64,000 nucleotides of DNA from Candidatus Avelusimicrobium gallinaceum (GCA_944324965.1 CALUYH010000007.1:17020-81019); one strand, 5' to 3'; shown: positions 35,340-44,772, counted from the stretch's first letter. Program-made: numbers and translations. Notes: generated by a model from the letters alone, not told the origin.

Positions 35340-36965
35340 ATGACGAAAAAAATTCAACTGTTAGTTTGGAGCATTTTGTGTGCAGTGGCTGTGGCTATGC
35401 CGCCTGCGGCAGCGGCCCGCGCGCTGGGAAAGCAGGATTTGGCGCGCATCCAGTGCGCGCAGGAAAAAATGCGTATTATGGCCGAATTTTTTGATGTCAG
35501 CATGCCGGCGAGCGAAAAAGTTTACACCTTGCCCAACGTGTGCGGTGCCCAAGCCGGCAAAACGGTCAAAATGCCCGAATGGTTTGCTGCCGAGCTGGAC
35601 CGGATGGACAAAAATAAAGTCGTCTACGTCCCGAACGAAGGCACATACAGCGAAGTGGATTTGTGGCGCCAGGCGTTTTCCAACGTGTATTTGTATTTGG
35701 ACCGGGCGGCTAAATCGCTGGACCCGAATCAGCCCGTGGTGATGGAACAGCTCTCGCGCGGTTTTGTGGGCAACCGCATTAACCTGATGGCCACGCTGGA
35801 CCGCCTGAATAAAGATTTGCTGCGCGGTCAGCAGCTGCTGATTATGAAGGACAGTATGGACGGCCGTGCGCGCTCCATGCTGGCCACGTTTGAACTGATT
35901 AACAGCGAATTTTTCAGCACGATTGAAGCGTTGTCCAGCCCTATTTCCCAGCGGGAAAACAAATACCGCCAATCGGTGATGGCGGTGGTGGTGTTGGCCA
36001 ACCACTTGTACTCGCAATTTTTAAGCACGGCTATTCCGATGAATCCGCCGGACCCCAAAATTTATCGCACGACCGCGGCAGACCGTGCCGTAAACTTTTT
36101 TATGCTGGTGTTGGGCTCGGCCTTGGCGGGGTTGGCGGTCTACCTGCTGTTGGAAAACAAACGGGAAGACATTTTAAAATTGGCCTCGGAATACAAACAA
36201 AAAAGCGAAGCGTGGGCCGAAGATTTCAACCGCCAGTTCGTAACGATTGACATTAAATACATCGTGTTCGGCACCATCGGACTTTTTGCCATCATCGGGC
36301 TGATGTTCGGGCTGATGACGGGCGGATTTACGGGCGTGTTCTTTTTCCTGCTGATTGTATTTATCGGCGGGGTAATCAGCATCCGGATGCCGATGGCCGT
36401 GCTGGACGCACTTAAAAAGAGCCGCGGCAAACGCGTCAACAAACAGCTGATGGACGCGCTGATTTTGCTTTCCAACTCGCTCCGTTCGGGTATGGATATC
36501 GTGCAGGGGTTTGAACTGGTGGCGCGGGATATGCTGCCGCCGATTTCGGACGAGTTCGGCCTGGTGATTAAAAACTACCAGCTGGGCACCCCGTTTGAAA
36601 AAGCGCTGGACGGCCTTTCGGAACGTGTGGAAAGCCGTATGCTTTCGTATATCATCAAAGCCATCATCATCCAGCGGCAGGTGGGCGGTAACCTGACGGT
36701 CATCTTTGCCCGCTTGGTGGAAAACATCCGCGAAGAAAGCAAACTGGAAGAAAAACTGCAGGCGATGACGGCCCAGCAGAAAATCCAATCCATCGTCGTC
36801 AGCGTGATGCCGTTTGTAATGATGTTTGTGATGTTTATTTTCAACCCGTCGCAGATGATTTCGTTCTACACCAGCCCGGTGGGAATGTTTGTATTCTTGT
36901 TCTGTATCATCTGGATCGGCATCGGTATGAAGGTGCTGAAGAAAATGGGTGAGGTACGGGTCTAA
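35340..36965 (+). CDS. tadB: TadB-like platform protein with extra exported N-terminal domain
   Basis: A 541-residue protein. The C-terminal half (about 300-541) is a T2SSF/TadB inner-membrane platform with LMDALILLSNSLRSGMDIVQGFELV and GVxLxxAL-type segments and helices near 300-345 and 485-535. The first 235 residues are not part of normal TadB (about 300 residues). They begin with a signal-like segment (1-26, ending AAAAR) and contain two cysteines at about 39 and 69, and are followed by a helix (about 250-272). This part is probably periplasmic and helical. Function of the extra domain is unknown. It lies between the fused ATPase and tadC. Confidence 0.87.
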   Translation: MTKKIQLLVWSILCAVAVAMPPAAAARALGKQDLARIQCAQEKMRIMAEFFDVSMPASEKVYTLPNVCGAQAGKTVKMPEWFAAELDRMDKNKVVYVPNEGTYSEVDLWRQAFSNVYLYLDRAAKSLDPNQPVVMEQLSRGFVGNRINLMATLDRLNKDLLRGQQLLIMKDSMDGRARSMLATFELINSEFFSTIEALSSPISQRENKYRQSVMAVVVLANHLYSQFLSTAIPMNPPDPKIYRTTAADRAVNFFMLVLGSALAGLAVYLLLENKREDILKLASEYKQKSEAWAEDFNRQFVTIDIKYIVFGTIGLFAIIGLMFGLMTGGFTGVFFFLLIVFIGGVISIRMPMAVLDALKKSRGKRVNKQLMDALILLSNSLRSGMDIVQGFELVARDMLPPISDEFGLVIKNYQLGTPFEKALDGLSERVESRMLSYIIKAIIIQRQVGGNLTVIFARLVENIREESKLEEKLQAMTAQQKIQSIVVSVMPFVMMFVMFIFNPSQMISFYTSPVGMFVFLFCIIWIGIGMKVLKKMGEVRV

Positions 36966-36967
36966 TT

Positions 36968-37855
36968 ATGAGCATGGGATTAACTTTTGTTTTAATGTTG
37001 CTGGTGCTGATTGGGGCCGCTGCGGTAGGGTACGCGGTGCTGAACCTGCTTGCGCCGGCGCAGCCCAAGGAAAAGATTGTAGACGTGGATGTGCGGCGTT
37101 TTAAATCCGCCTCCAGTTTTGCGCGCTTGAAACCCGACGAAAAACTGATGGACCGGCTGGCGGTGTTCTGCCTGCACAACTTCCACCTGGAAAAAAGCCT
37201 GGAAACCATGCACATGCAGCTGGGCAGCCCGGATAATCCGCAGCCCGTGGATATTTTGTATTCCAAAATCATCTCCGCTTTGGCCATTCCGGCGGCGATG
37301 ATGCTGTTGTTCCAGTCCGTGTGGCCGGTGGTGCTGGTGCCGCTGTGCTTTATGGTTCCGGACGTGATTATCAAAAGCAAAATCCAAAAGCGCCAGGCGG
37401 AAATTTTGGGCAACTTTTCCACCACGGTGGATTTGGCGGCGCTGATTATTGAATCCGGCTTGGATTATTTAACCGCGTTTGAAAGAATCATCAAAATCGC
37501 CAAGGTTAAAACCGTGCTGGAAGAAGAACTGGACAAAACGATTAACGAAATTAAACTGGGGTACTCCCGCCGCGAAGCGCTGGAACGCTTTTCGGCCCGC
37601 ACAGGGGTAGCGGAAGTGCGCTCCCTGGTGAGCTTGATTATTCAATCCGATGAACTCGGTACGAGCTTGGTGGACCTGCTGCGTAACTTCTCGTCGGATT
37701 TGCGCTCCACGCGTTTAAGCCGCGCCGAAAAACTGGCGGCCCAGGCGTCTACCAAGATGCTTTTCCCGCTGTTTATGTTTATTTTCCCGACGATTTTTAT
37801 TTTAATTTTAGCCCCGATGATTAGCGGTTTACTCAACGGAGGCATGGGCTTTTAG
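36968..37855 (+). CDS. tadC: TadC-like platform protein
   Basis: A 295-residue T2SSF-domain membrane protein starting 2 nt after tadB. Helices lie near 5-25, 95-135 and 265-290. The cytoplasmic T2SSF part has the typical VDLAALIIESGLDYLTAFERI and SDELGTSLVDLLRNFSSDLR stretches. With TadB it forms the inner-membrane platform on which the CpaF motor acts. Length and topology are normal. Confidence 0.9.
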   Translation: MSMGLTFVLMLLVLIGAAAVGYAVLNLLAPAQPKEKIVDVDVRRFKSASSFARLKPDEKLMDRLAVFCLHNFHLEKSLETMHMQLGSPDNPQPVDILYSKIISALAIPAAMMLLFQSVWPVVLVPLCFMVPDVIIKSKIQKRQAEILGNFSTTVDLAALIIESGLDYLTAFERIIKIAKVKTVLEEELDKTINEIKLGYSRREALERFSARTGVAEVRSLVSLIIQSDELGTSLVDLLRNFSSDLRSTRLSRAEKLAAQASTKMLFPLFMFIFPTIFILILAPMISGLLNGGMGF

Positions 37856-37866
37856 AGGATAAACTT

Positions 37867-39273
37867 ATGAAAAAGAACCTTATTTTTATTTCGCTTTTGG
37901 TTTGCGCGGCGCTGAACGTGTACGCGGCGGCCAGTTTCCGCAAAGAAATCCCGGTGCGCCAGCACGGCAAAGAAGCCGGCATGCTGTTGGATTTAAGCAA
38001 AATTTCCATGGGTACGCTTAACGACGTGGAAGAAAAGAAACAATACTTGTCCACCGTCCAGCTGGAAAAACAGCGCATCCAAAACTATACCTTGCGTATG
38101 GTGTACGAAAACGCCTACCTGCTCTACAAACACGGTGATTATCAGCGCGCGCAGGAAATGGCCCAAACCATTTTGAGCATTGACCCCAACTTTAAACAAG
38201 CCCAAACGTTGGCGCGCCAGGCCCAGCATATGGGTACGTACGGCACTATTTCCGAGGCGCAGGTGATTGAAGCCAAATTCCAGGAAACCATCCGCCTGTA
38301 TGACAGCGGCCGCCTGGTGGAAGCCAACGATAAATTAAACGAAATTTTAACCATCCAGCCCGGCAACTCCAAAGCCCAGGCCTGGAAACGCAAAATTGAT
38401 TACGATATTGCCAAAGAATATACCCGCCGCGGCGATGTGGCCTACGAAAAAGGCGACTATCAGGACGCGCTGGACGCGTGGTATAACGCTTTGCTGATGC
38501 GCAAGGACGACCCCAAACTGGTGGCCAAAATTTCCGAAACGGAAAACAAACTGCGCAAACAGCAAGTGGCCGATTCTATGAAACAGGCCCTGGATTTCTA
38601 CAACAAAGGGCAGTTTGTGGAAGCGTACGCCGTGTTTGAGCGGATTACCAAAATCCAGCCCGGCGATCCGCGCGTGCAGAAATATATGTCCCAGTTAAAG
38701 AACGAAATTGCGGCCGGATATTACAACGCGGGGAACAAATCGTACAATTCCAACCGGTTTGACCAAGCCGTTTCGTACTGGACCAACGCCAAAAAATGGG
38801 GTGCCGATTCCGGAATGATGGACGCGCTGATTAAACGGGCGCGCAACGCCAAAGAAAACCACCTGCGCGTGAAACAGGAACAAGCGCAGCAGGCGGAAGT
38901 CGCGGCCCAAAAGGCCGAAGAAGCGGCCCAGAAGGCCGAAGAAACGGCCCAGCAGGCCGCCACCGAAGAACCGATTGAAACGGTGACGGTGGACAATTCG
39001 CTCATCCCCGGTGCCAGCAGCGGCGGCATTGGTACTTCTGTCGGTGCGGTAGGCACCAACGAAACGCTGCCCACGCTGGGCGGAACGACGACGAACCGCG
39101 TGTCGCCTGAAGCCAGTGCGGCTTCCCGCGCCAAATACATTGAAGGGCTGGACGCCTTCAACCAGGACGATTACGAACGCGCCCGCCAGGCCTGGATTGT
39201 GGCCAAACAACTGGACCCGGGCAACAGCGACGCCGATTTGGGCCTGCGCAAAGTGGAAGAATTGATGAGGTAG
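37867..39273 (+). CDS. exported TPR protein of the pilus locus (TadD-like position)
   Basis: A 468-residue protein with signal peptide (about 1-20) and about six to eight tetratricopeptide repeats (for example YKHGDYQRAQEMAQTILSIDPNFKQA, YEKGDYQDALDAWYNALLMRKDDP). An Ala/Glu coiled or repetitive segment follows (about 335-365, QKAEEAAQKAEE), and a last TPR sits at the C-terminus. In Tad loci, TadD is a TPR lipoprotein needed for pilus secretion. Here there is no lipobox, so it is periplasmic rather than a clear lipoprotein. The gene is 11 nt after tadC and 7 nt before a membrane sensor. Confidence 0.82.
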   Translation: MKKNLIFISLLVCAALNVYAAASFRKEIPVRQHGKEAGMLLDLSKISMGTLNDVEEKKQYLSTVQLEKQRIQNYTLRMVYENAYLLYKHGDYQRAQEMAQTILSIDPNFKQAQTLARQAQHMGTYGTISEAQVIEAKFQETIRLYDSGRLVEANDKLNEILTIQPGNSKAQAWKRKIDYDIAKEYTRRGDVAYEKGDYQDALDAWYNALLMRKDDPKLVAKISETENKLRKQQVADSMKQALDFYNKGQFVEAYAVFERITKIQPGDPRVQKYMSQLKNEIAAGYYNAGNKSYNSNRFDQAVSYWTNAKKWGADSGMMDALIKRARNAKENHLRVKQEQAQQAEVAAQKAEEAAQKAEETAQQAATEEPIETVTVDNSLIPGASSGGIGTSVGAVGTNETLPTLGGTTTNRVSPEASAASRAKYIEGLDAFNQDDYERARQAWIVAKQLDPGNSDADLGLRKVEELMR

Positions 39274-39280
39274 GAACAAT

Positions 39281-40390
39281 ATGAAACTGACTTCCAAATG
39301 GTTGTTGTGGTTCGTATTGGTAACGGTGTATGCGGCCGTTATCGGCGGGTTATTCTATTACAATTTGTTTAAGTTCGTGTTTGATAAAAAGCTGCAAAAC
39401 GAAATGGTGGAAATGGTGCGTTTCCGCGCGCCGACTTTGGTGCAGTGGCTGGCCTCCCGCCCCAAAGGGGAAGCTACCTTCCGCGAAGCGGAAATTATGA
39501 AAGGGTTGCAGCGCAACGACGACCGCATCAAAAGCCTGGTGTACTTGAACTACGACGGTTCCATCCGCTGGCACGAAAACACCAAGTTCTTGCGGATGTC
39601 GTATTCCGATTACAACAACTCCGTGGGCTTTGAAACCAATGCGGTGGTGCAGGCCATCCGCGACGGTATGCCGCGCGCCATTTTGGCCGGTAACGGCGAT
39701 TATTACGATATGGCCATCCCGCTTTTGGCCAAAGGCAACACCGTGGCGGGGGTGGTAAACGTGACCGTTTCGCGCGAGAATGCCAAACAGTTGATTCAAT
39801 CTTCCATGGTGCGCTATGCCATCGGGGCGTTTATTATGATTTTGCTGATTGGCGGGGTGCTGTATTTGTTCTTGCTCCTTAAAATTTTGCGCCCGCTGGA
39901 ATCGCTGAAAGACAGTGTGGAGGCGGTTTCGTTAAACAACTTAAAGCTCTCGTTCCCGGCCCGCCGTGATGAAATCGGCGACGTAGCCGTGGCTGTCAGT
40001 GCGTTGTTGGGCAAAATCCGCGAGGACATCAAGAGCCTGGAAAATGTGGAAATTATGTCTTTGGAAAAGGAACAGCGCTGGTGGAAAACCATCCTGGCCG
40101 TAACGGTGCCCAAAGGTTCCCGCGCCCTGGTGATTGACGAGAATAACAACATTTTGTATACCAACTTTGAACTGCATATGCCGGGCAAAGAAAAAGTGCA
40201 TTTGCTGGATATTTTTGACGGAAGACAGCAAGAAATTATCCAGGTGGTGGGGGAAGCGCTGGAAAACCCGACCAAAGTTTTGCGCGGCACAGTAGTAAAT
40301 AAAAATGTAAAATGTGTGGTGAAAGCTGTTCAGCTGCCGGACGACGCCGGGAAAAACCGCATCGTGTTGGTGCTGGAACCCGAAAAATAA
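39281..40390 (+). CDS. membrane sensor with HAMP and PAS-like domain, no kinase
   Basis: A 369-residue protein: helix 7-27, extracytoplasmic sensor domain of about 150 residues (PDC/Cache-like), second helix (about 180-203), HAMP linker (about 204-255, ILRPLESLKDSVEAVSLNNLKLSFPARRDEIGDVA). The C-terminal domain of about 100 residues (SRALVIDENNNILYTN) resembles PAS. No histidine kinase, GGDEF or methyl-accepting domain follows. It may pass a signal by protein contact to the histidine kinases encoded at 41778 and 43651. The neighbours are pilus genes on the left and a small membrane protein on the right. Confidence 0.75.
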   Translation: MKLTSKWLLWFVLVTVYAAVIGGLFYYNLFKFVFDKKLQNEMVEMVRFRAPTLVQWLASRPKGEATFREAEIMKGLQRNDDRIKSLVYLNYDGSIRWHENTKFLRMSYSDYNNSVGFETNAVVQAIRDGMPRAILAGNGDYYDMAIPLLAKGNTVAGVVNVTVSRENAKQLIQSSMVRYAIGAFIMILLIGGVLYLFLLLKILRPLESLKDSVEAVSLNNLKLSFPARRDEIGDVAVAVSALLGKIREDIKSLENVEIMSLEKEQRWWKTILAVTVPKGSRALVIDENNNILYTNFELHMPGKEKVHLLDIFDGRQQEIIQVVGEALENPTKVLRGTVVNKNVKCVVKAVQLPDDAGKNRIVLVLEPEK

Positions 40391-40414
40391 GGGAACTTGT
40401 TGTAGGAGAGGGAT

Positions 40415-40684
40415 ATGAGAGTAGAAATTAAAAAAATTGGCATTTCAACGGTGTTGTTTTCCGTTTTCCCGCTGGCCGTATTTGTGGTGATGCTGCTGAG
40501 CGCTTTTATGGAAATTTTTAACCCGGACGTAGCTATCAGCATGGCCTATATTATGGGGTTGGTGATGCGCGCCATTCAAAGCACCTTGCTGTTCCTGGTG
40601 TCCACGGTGGTGTTCCTGCTGGCCTACAATTGGCTGTGTGCGTTGGGCATCCGCGGCGTGCGGGTGGATTTGGAAGATAAATAA
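40415..40684 (+). CDS. small membrane protein, DUF3566-like
   Basis: An 89-residue protein with two hydrophobic segments (about 12-35 and 55-75). The end YNWLCALGIRGVRVDLED resembles the tail of DUF3566-type membrane proteins, which occur in Actinobacteria and archaea; I rate this resemblance as weak to moderate. GGAGAGGG lies before the ATG. Function unknown. It is co-directional with the pilus genes, 24 nt after the sensor and 14 nt before the DsbA-fold gene. Confidence 0.6.
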   Translation: MRVEIKKIGISTVLFSVFPLAVFVVMLLSAFMEIFNPDVAISMAYIMGLVMRAIQSTLLFLVSTVVFLLAYNWLCALGIRGVRVDLEDK

Positions 40685-40698
40685 GGAGAATAAGGGTA

Positions 40699-41646
40699 AT
40701 GAAAAAGTTATTAAGCATCTTGCTCATTTGCGCGGTGGCGGGCTTGGCCTTTGCCGCCCCGGCTAAAAAAGCCGCCAAAGCCAAGGCTCCGGCCAAGACG
40801 AAGGCGGAATTCGTGATTGTAGAATCCGACGAATATGACGCGGGCAAAGAAGACCCGCAGCTGACGGCCGGCATTGCACAGTTTTTAAATGCGGAACCGA
40901 CGGTGACGAAAGTGTCCTATAAAGACGCGGCGGCCGACCCGAAACTGGCCAACCTGGATTACAGCTTCCTGCCGCTTTATTTAATCAAAAAGACGGACGA
41001 CATCCGCACCAAATTGGAAAAACACCTCCAGTACGGCTACGCCTTGGAAAACGAAGATTTCATCATTCTGCCGCACCAAACCCGCTCGGGCGTGTTTAAC
41101 GGCAAAACCGCTAAACCCGGCGTGATGGAAATTTTTGTAATGTCCCAGTGCCCCTACGGCGCCATGGCCGAAGGATTAGTGTTGCAGGCGCAAAAAGACG
41201 GCAAACTGCCGAAAGACAAAGAAATCAAAATCCGCTATGTGGTAAGCTATGACGAAAAGAACGGCTTTTCCAGCTTGCACGGCTCGGGCGAATGGGAAGA
41301 AGACATCCGCCAGCTGTTAATTGCCAAATACTATCCGGAAAAATTCTGGAAGTACCTGGAAATCCGCAACAAAGATTACCGCTCCAGCCGCTGGGATAAA
41401 GCGATGGAAGAAGCGGGCATCAACGTCAAAAAGATTATGAAGAAATTTGACAAAGAAGGCGTGGAACTGTTGAAAGAAGAAGCCAAATACGCCCAGGAAT
41501 ACGGCGTGAGCGCTTCGCCGACCTTCTTGTGGGAAGGCAAAGTGCAGTTGGATTTCGGCACTGCCTCGCAGTTGGAAGGGTTCTCGTTTTTGAACCCGAA
41601 TGCGGCGGCTAACACCGGCGCGGCGGCTCCGGCCGGCAGCTGCTAA
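40699..41646 (+). CDS. exported DsbA/thioredoxin-fold protein with single active-site Cys
   Basis: A 315-residue protein with a signal peptide (about 1-19) and a Lys/Ala-rich linker. The thioredoxin-like domain begins near residue 136. The redox position reads MSQCPYG (C151-P-Y-G154): the second cysteine of CxxC is glycine. A cis-Pro loop occurs in VSASPTFLWEGK. The only other cysteine I find is the very last residue, so a C-terminal Cys could act as the resolving partner. It might be an isomerase or reductase variant for the Cys-rich exported proteins around. It ends the first pilus unit, before a clear terminator. Confidence 0.8.
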   Translation: MKKLLSILLICAVAGLAFAAPAKKAAKAKAPAKTKAEFVIVESDEYDAGKEDPQLTAGIAQFLNAEPTVTKVSYKDAAADPKLANLDYSFLPLYLIKKTDDIRTKLEKHLQYGYALENEDFIILPHQTRSGVFNGKTAKPGVMEIFVMSQCPYGAMAEGLVLQAQKDGKLPKDKEIKIRYVVSYDEKNGFSSLHGSGEWEEDIRQLLIAKYYPEKFWKYLEIRNKDYRSSRWDKAMEEAGINVKKIMKKFDKEGVELLKEEAKYAQEYGVSASPTFLWEGKVQLDFGTASQLEGFSFLNPNAAANTGAAAPAGSC

Positions 41647-41666
41647 CCAAGCCACACTTTAAAGCC

Positions 41667-41702
41667 AAAACGGGGGCTGGGGCGTATCCCGGCCCCCGTT
41701 TT
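41667..41702 (+). terminator. intrinsic terminator after the first Tad unit
   Basis: AAAACGGGGGC (41667-41677) pairs with GCCCCCGTTTT (41692-41702) across a 14-nt loop. The stem is 11 bp with U-rich 3' side. It separates the 29521-41646 gene run from the kinase unit. Confidence 0.85.
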
Positions 41703-41768
41703 CGGAAGCCTTCGGATGATGAGCTGCCCGGCGGCTGATGACCCGAACGTTTCGGACAGCGTTTCGGA
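41701..41768. repeat. four TTCGGA copies upstream of the histidine kinase
   Basis: TTCGGA occurs at 41701, 41711, 41751 and 41763 (starts). The last two are within a tandem 12-bp repeat, GTTTCGGACAGC then GTTTCGGACAAC (41749-41772). They lie between the terminator and the ATG at 41778. They could bind a response regulator, or be chance GC-rich repetition. No clear promoter hexamers are seen here. Confidence 0.4.
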
Positions 41769-41777
41769 CAACAGGAT

Positions 41778-43667
41778 ATGAAACGGTTAAACGGTTTATT
41801 TGCAAAAGCGGTTTTGGTGCTTATTTTTATTTCCATCGTGCCGGTGCTGATTATCGGGTACCACGTGATGGGGGTGGACAGCCGTGTTTTAAAAAATGAA
41901 ATTTTGCAAAAGCAGCAAACGGTGGCCACTCGGCTGGCCTCGGTGGCACGGGCGCATATCAGCCGTAAGGCGCAGTTGTTTTCCACCTTTGTGGATTTGC
42001 ATACCGATTTCGGCGGGCACAATTTTATTAACGAGCAGGACTTGCGCTACCTGTTGATGCGCAACCCGTCCATTTTTTATTTGGCCGTATTAAGCCCGCA
42101 GGGAAAGCAGCTTTTCTCCACGGGCAAGCCGGCGTCTTCGGTGAATTACCAAAAACTCCTGCCCGAAGTGCTGCGCGCCGGCGTACAAAATGGTCAGGAA
42201 TACATCAGTAACGTTTATCAAATGCCGGGCGGTCTTTTTGTGCTGATGGCTTTCCCGGTGCGTCAACATTTGGATGCCAAGCAGGTATCCGGCATTTTGG
42301 TGGCGGAAATGAACTTGCAGGAAATGGGGGCCTCGCTGTCGCAGGCGTACCCGCTGGATATGAACGCCATTATTGCGTCGGATGAGGGGGAAATCATTTC
42401 CTATAACGGTGCGCCGGACGGGCTGGCGCAGCAGCCTCAACCGGAAATGACGGAAAAAGTGCTGGCTATCAACAAACAGTTGGGTTACAGCCGCAGCGGT
42501 GAAGTGGAACTGCCCAACGGCGAACGTGTGTTGGTGGCGGTGGCGACTTTATCGCTGCCGGGCTGGAAAGTATATGTGGACCAGCCGGCCAATGTGGCGG
42601 CGCAGCTGTTTGTGGAAAGCACATTCCACTCGTTTTGGGACGTATTGGTGCTGCTGCTGGCGGTGTTGGCGTTTGTGCTGGTGGTCAGCTATTGGGTGAT
42701 TAAACCCATCACCCGCCCGTTGGAACGGTTGAGAAAAGCCGCCATTAAACAGCGGGAAAACGACGATTTTGTAGTGCGCAAGGAAGATGTGGAAATCCCC
42801 AATAACGAAATCGGGGAATTGGCCACCGCGTTTGTGGATATGTCGGCCGCGCTCCATACGCGCCGGCAGGAACTCATCCGCGCCCAAGCGGAATTGGCCC
42901 AGGTAAACCAGGCGTTGGAAAAACGCGTGGAAGAACGCACCCGCGAGTTAAAAAACGCCAGCAGCGAATTGGTCAAAGCGGAACGTTTGGCGGCCATCGG
43001 GCAGATGGCGTCCATTATCAGCCACGAAATCCGCAACCCGCTGGCGGTCATCAGCAACGCCACCCGGCTGATTAAAATGCTGGTTACGTCGCCGGACCCG
43101 AAGCTGACCAAACAGTTCGGCATTATTGACGCGGAAATCAAACAGGCCAACAGCATCATCAGCGAGGTGCTGGGCTATGCGCGCACGCGGGATTTGATGT
43201 TGACGACCGTGGATTTGAACAGTTACCTGCGCGAAATTTTGCTTTCGTATCCGTTCATTCCGGGCATTACGCTTAAGGAAGAACTGGACCCGGAAAGCGT
43301 GCGCATTAAGGTGGATGCGGAAGAAATCAAACAAGCCCTGCGCAACGTGATTTCCAACGCCATTGAGGCTATGCCCAACGGCGGCACGCTGACGGTGGGA
43401 ACCAAGGTGGGCCGCCGGCTGGTGTGCATTTACATTGCCGACCAAGGCCCCGGCATTACCGAAGAAGTCCGCCACAAAATGTTTGCGCCGTTCTTTACCA
43501 CCAAGGCCCGCGGTACGGGGCTGGGGTTGGCGGTCGTGGGCAAAGCCATCAGCCGCCACAAGGGCAAGCTGTTTATTACCAGCGAACCCGGCAAGGGGAG
43601 CTGCTTTCAGATTTATTTAAAAATTTACAGAAAACCCGGAGATACCAACTATGGAGAAGCAAGTTAA
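41778..43667 (+). CDS. membrane sensor histidine kinase
   Basis: A 629-residue kinase: helix (about 10-32), extracytoplasmic Cache-type sensor (about 35-280), second helix (about 285-310), HAMP (about 312-370), coiled coil, HisKA with phospho-acceptor H416 in ISHEIRNPL, and HATPase with N-box NVISNAIEAMPNGG, G1 DQGPGI and GTGLGLAVV. All catalytic parts are intact. Its last 17 nt overlap the start of the next gene, so the two are translated together. The partner is likely the receiver of the next protein or the LuxR-type regulator after it. Confidence 0.92.
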   Translation: MKRLNGLFAKAVLVLIFISIVPVLIIGYHVMGVDSRVLKNEILQKQQTVATRLASVARAHISRKAQLFSTFVDLHTDFGGHNFINEQDLRYLLMRNPSIFYLAVLSPQGKQLFSTGKPASSVNYQKLLPEVLRAGVQNGQEYISNVYQMPGGLFVLMAFPVRQHLDAKQVSGILVAEMNLQEMGASLSQAYPLDMNAIIASDEGEIISYNGAPDGLAQQPQPEMTEKVLAINKQLGYSRSGEVELPNGERVLVAVATLSLPGWKVYVDQPANVAAQLFVESTFHSFWDVLVLLLAVLAFVLVVSYWVIKPITRPLERLRKAAIKQRENDDFVVRKEDVEIPNNEIGELATAFVDMSAALHTRRQELIRAQAELAQVNQALEKRVEERTRELKNASSELVKAERLAAIGQMASIISHEIRNPLAVISNATRLIKMLVTSPDPKLTKQFGIIDAEIKQANSIISEVLGYARTRDLMLTTVDLNSYLREILLSYPFIPGITLKEELDPESVRIKVDAEEIKQALRNVISNAIEAMPNGGTLTVGTKVGRRLVCIYIADQGPGITEEVRHKMFAPFFTTKARGTGLGLAVVGKAISRHKGKLFITSEPGKGSCFQIYLKIYRKPGDTNYGEAS

Positions 43668-44772
43668 AATCTTAGTCGTGGACGACGACAACAACCTGCG
43701 TGAAACACTGGTGGATTTGTTGGAAATTGAGGGCTACAAAGTGTATCAGGCGGGCAACGCCACCGAATGTTTGGAAATTTGCGCCAACGAGTTTTTTAAC
43801 GTTATTTTGATGGACTACAACCTGCCCGGCGAAACGGGCTTGGAATTAATCCGCAAAATCCGCTCGTTCAACCAGGATACGCAGATCATTATGATTACGG
43901 CCTACGCTTCCTTAAACGCCATTATGGAAGCCATGCAGGAATCGGTGTACGATTTCCTGATGAAGCCGGTGGATTTTGATTATTTAAAACGCACGATTAA
44001 CCGCGCGCTGGACAAGTATTTTTTGGAACAAAGCAACAAGGAATTACTCGCCCAGCTGAAAACCCGCAACGCGGATTTGGACCGGCTGAACAATATGAAG
44101 TCCAAATTCTTTTCCATCGTGTCGCACGACTTGTCCAACTCGCTGATGACGCTTAAAATGAGCTTTGATATGCTTAAGAAAAAGCTCAACCCGGATGAGG
44201 ACCAAAAGAAAAAAATGATGTTTATGGACGAGTCCATCAGCCAGATTGAACACCTGATTAAAGACCTGGTGGATTGGGCCGCCATTGAAAAGGGCAAACT
44301 GCGTATAGAAAAAACACGCTTTGAACTGACGGAGAGCTTAAAGAAAGTGGTGGAAATTTTCCGCGCCAAGGGCGCCAAGCGCAACATCCGCGTGACGTTT
44401 GAAAGCTGCGGCGCGGTGCCCGTCTTCGCCGACGAGAAACGCATCCGCCAGGTAATTTCCAACATTTTGGAAAACGCCGTGCGCCATACGCCCGACAACG
44501 GAACGATTGAAATTGTCGTTAGCAAAATAGATGAAAAAAATGCTAAAGTGTCGGTAACGGACTCGGGCGACGGGATTGACCCGGAACAGGCTCCGAACCT
44601 GTTTACCAGCTTTACCCAGGTGGGCGACAAAAGCCGCGTGGGCCGGCTGGGATTAGGATTATCCATCGCCAAAGACATCGTGGTCAACCACGGCGGCCGG
44701 ATTTGGGCGCATAGTGACGGATTGGGCAAGGGCGCCTCGTTTAATTTTACGCTGCCCATTACAAATTCTTAA
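43651..44772 (+). CDS. receiver-histidine kinase hybrid, soluble
   Basis: A 373-residue protein without membrane segments. An N-terminal receiver has phospho-acceptor D55 in VILMDYNLPG and the conserved Lys in MKPVD. It is joined by a coiled coil to a HisKA domain with H159 in FSIVSHDLSNSL and a HATPase with N-box NILENAVRHTPDNG and RLGLGLSIAKDIV. The receiver-first order suggests that it accepts phosphate from another kinase, such as the previous gene product, before acting on the LuxR-type regulator encoded next. The ATG at 43651 is within the preceding gene, preceded by CCGGAGAT. Confidence 0.9.
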   Translation: MEKQVKILVVDDDNNLRETLVDLLEIEGYKVYQAGNATECLEICANEFFNVILMDYNLPGETGLELIRKIRSFNQDTQIIMITAYASLNAIMEAMQESVYDFLMKPVDFDYLKRTINRALDKYFLEQSNKELLAQLKTRNADLDRLNNMKSKFFSIVSHDLSNSLMTLKMSFDMLKKKLNPDEDQKKKMMFMDESISQIEHLIKDLVDWAAIEKGKLRIEKTRFELTESLKKVVEIFRAKGAKRNIRVTFESCGAVPVFADEKRIRQVISNILENAVRHTPDNGTIEIVVSKIDEKNAKVSVTDSGDGIDPEQAPNLFTSFTQVGDKSRVGRLGLGLSIAKDIVVNHGGRIWAHSDGLGKGASFNFTLPITNS

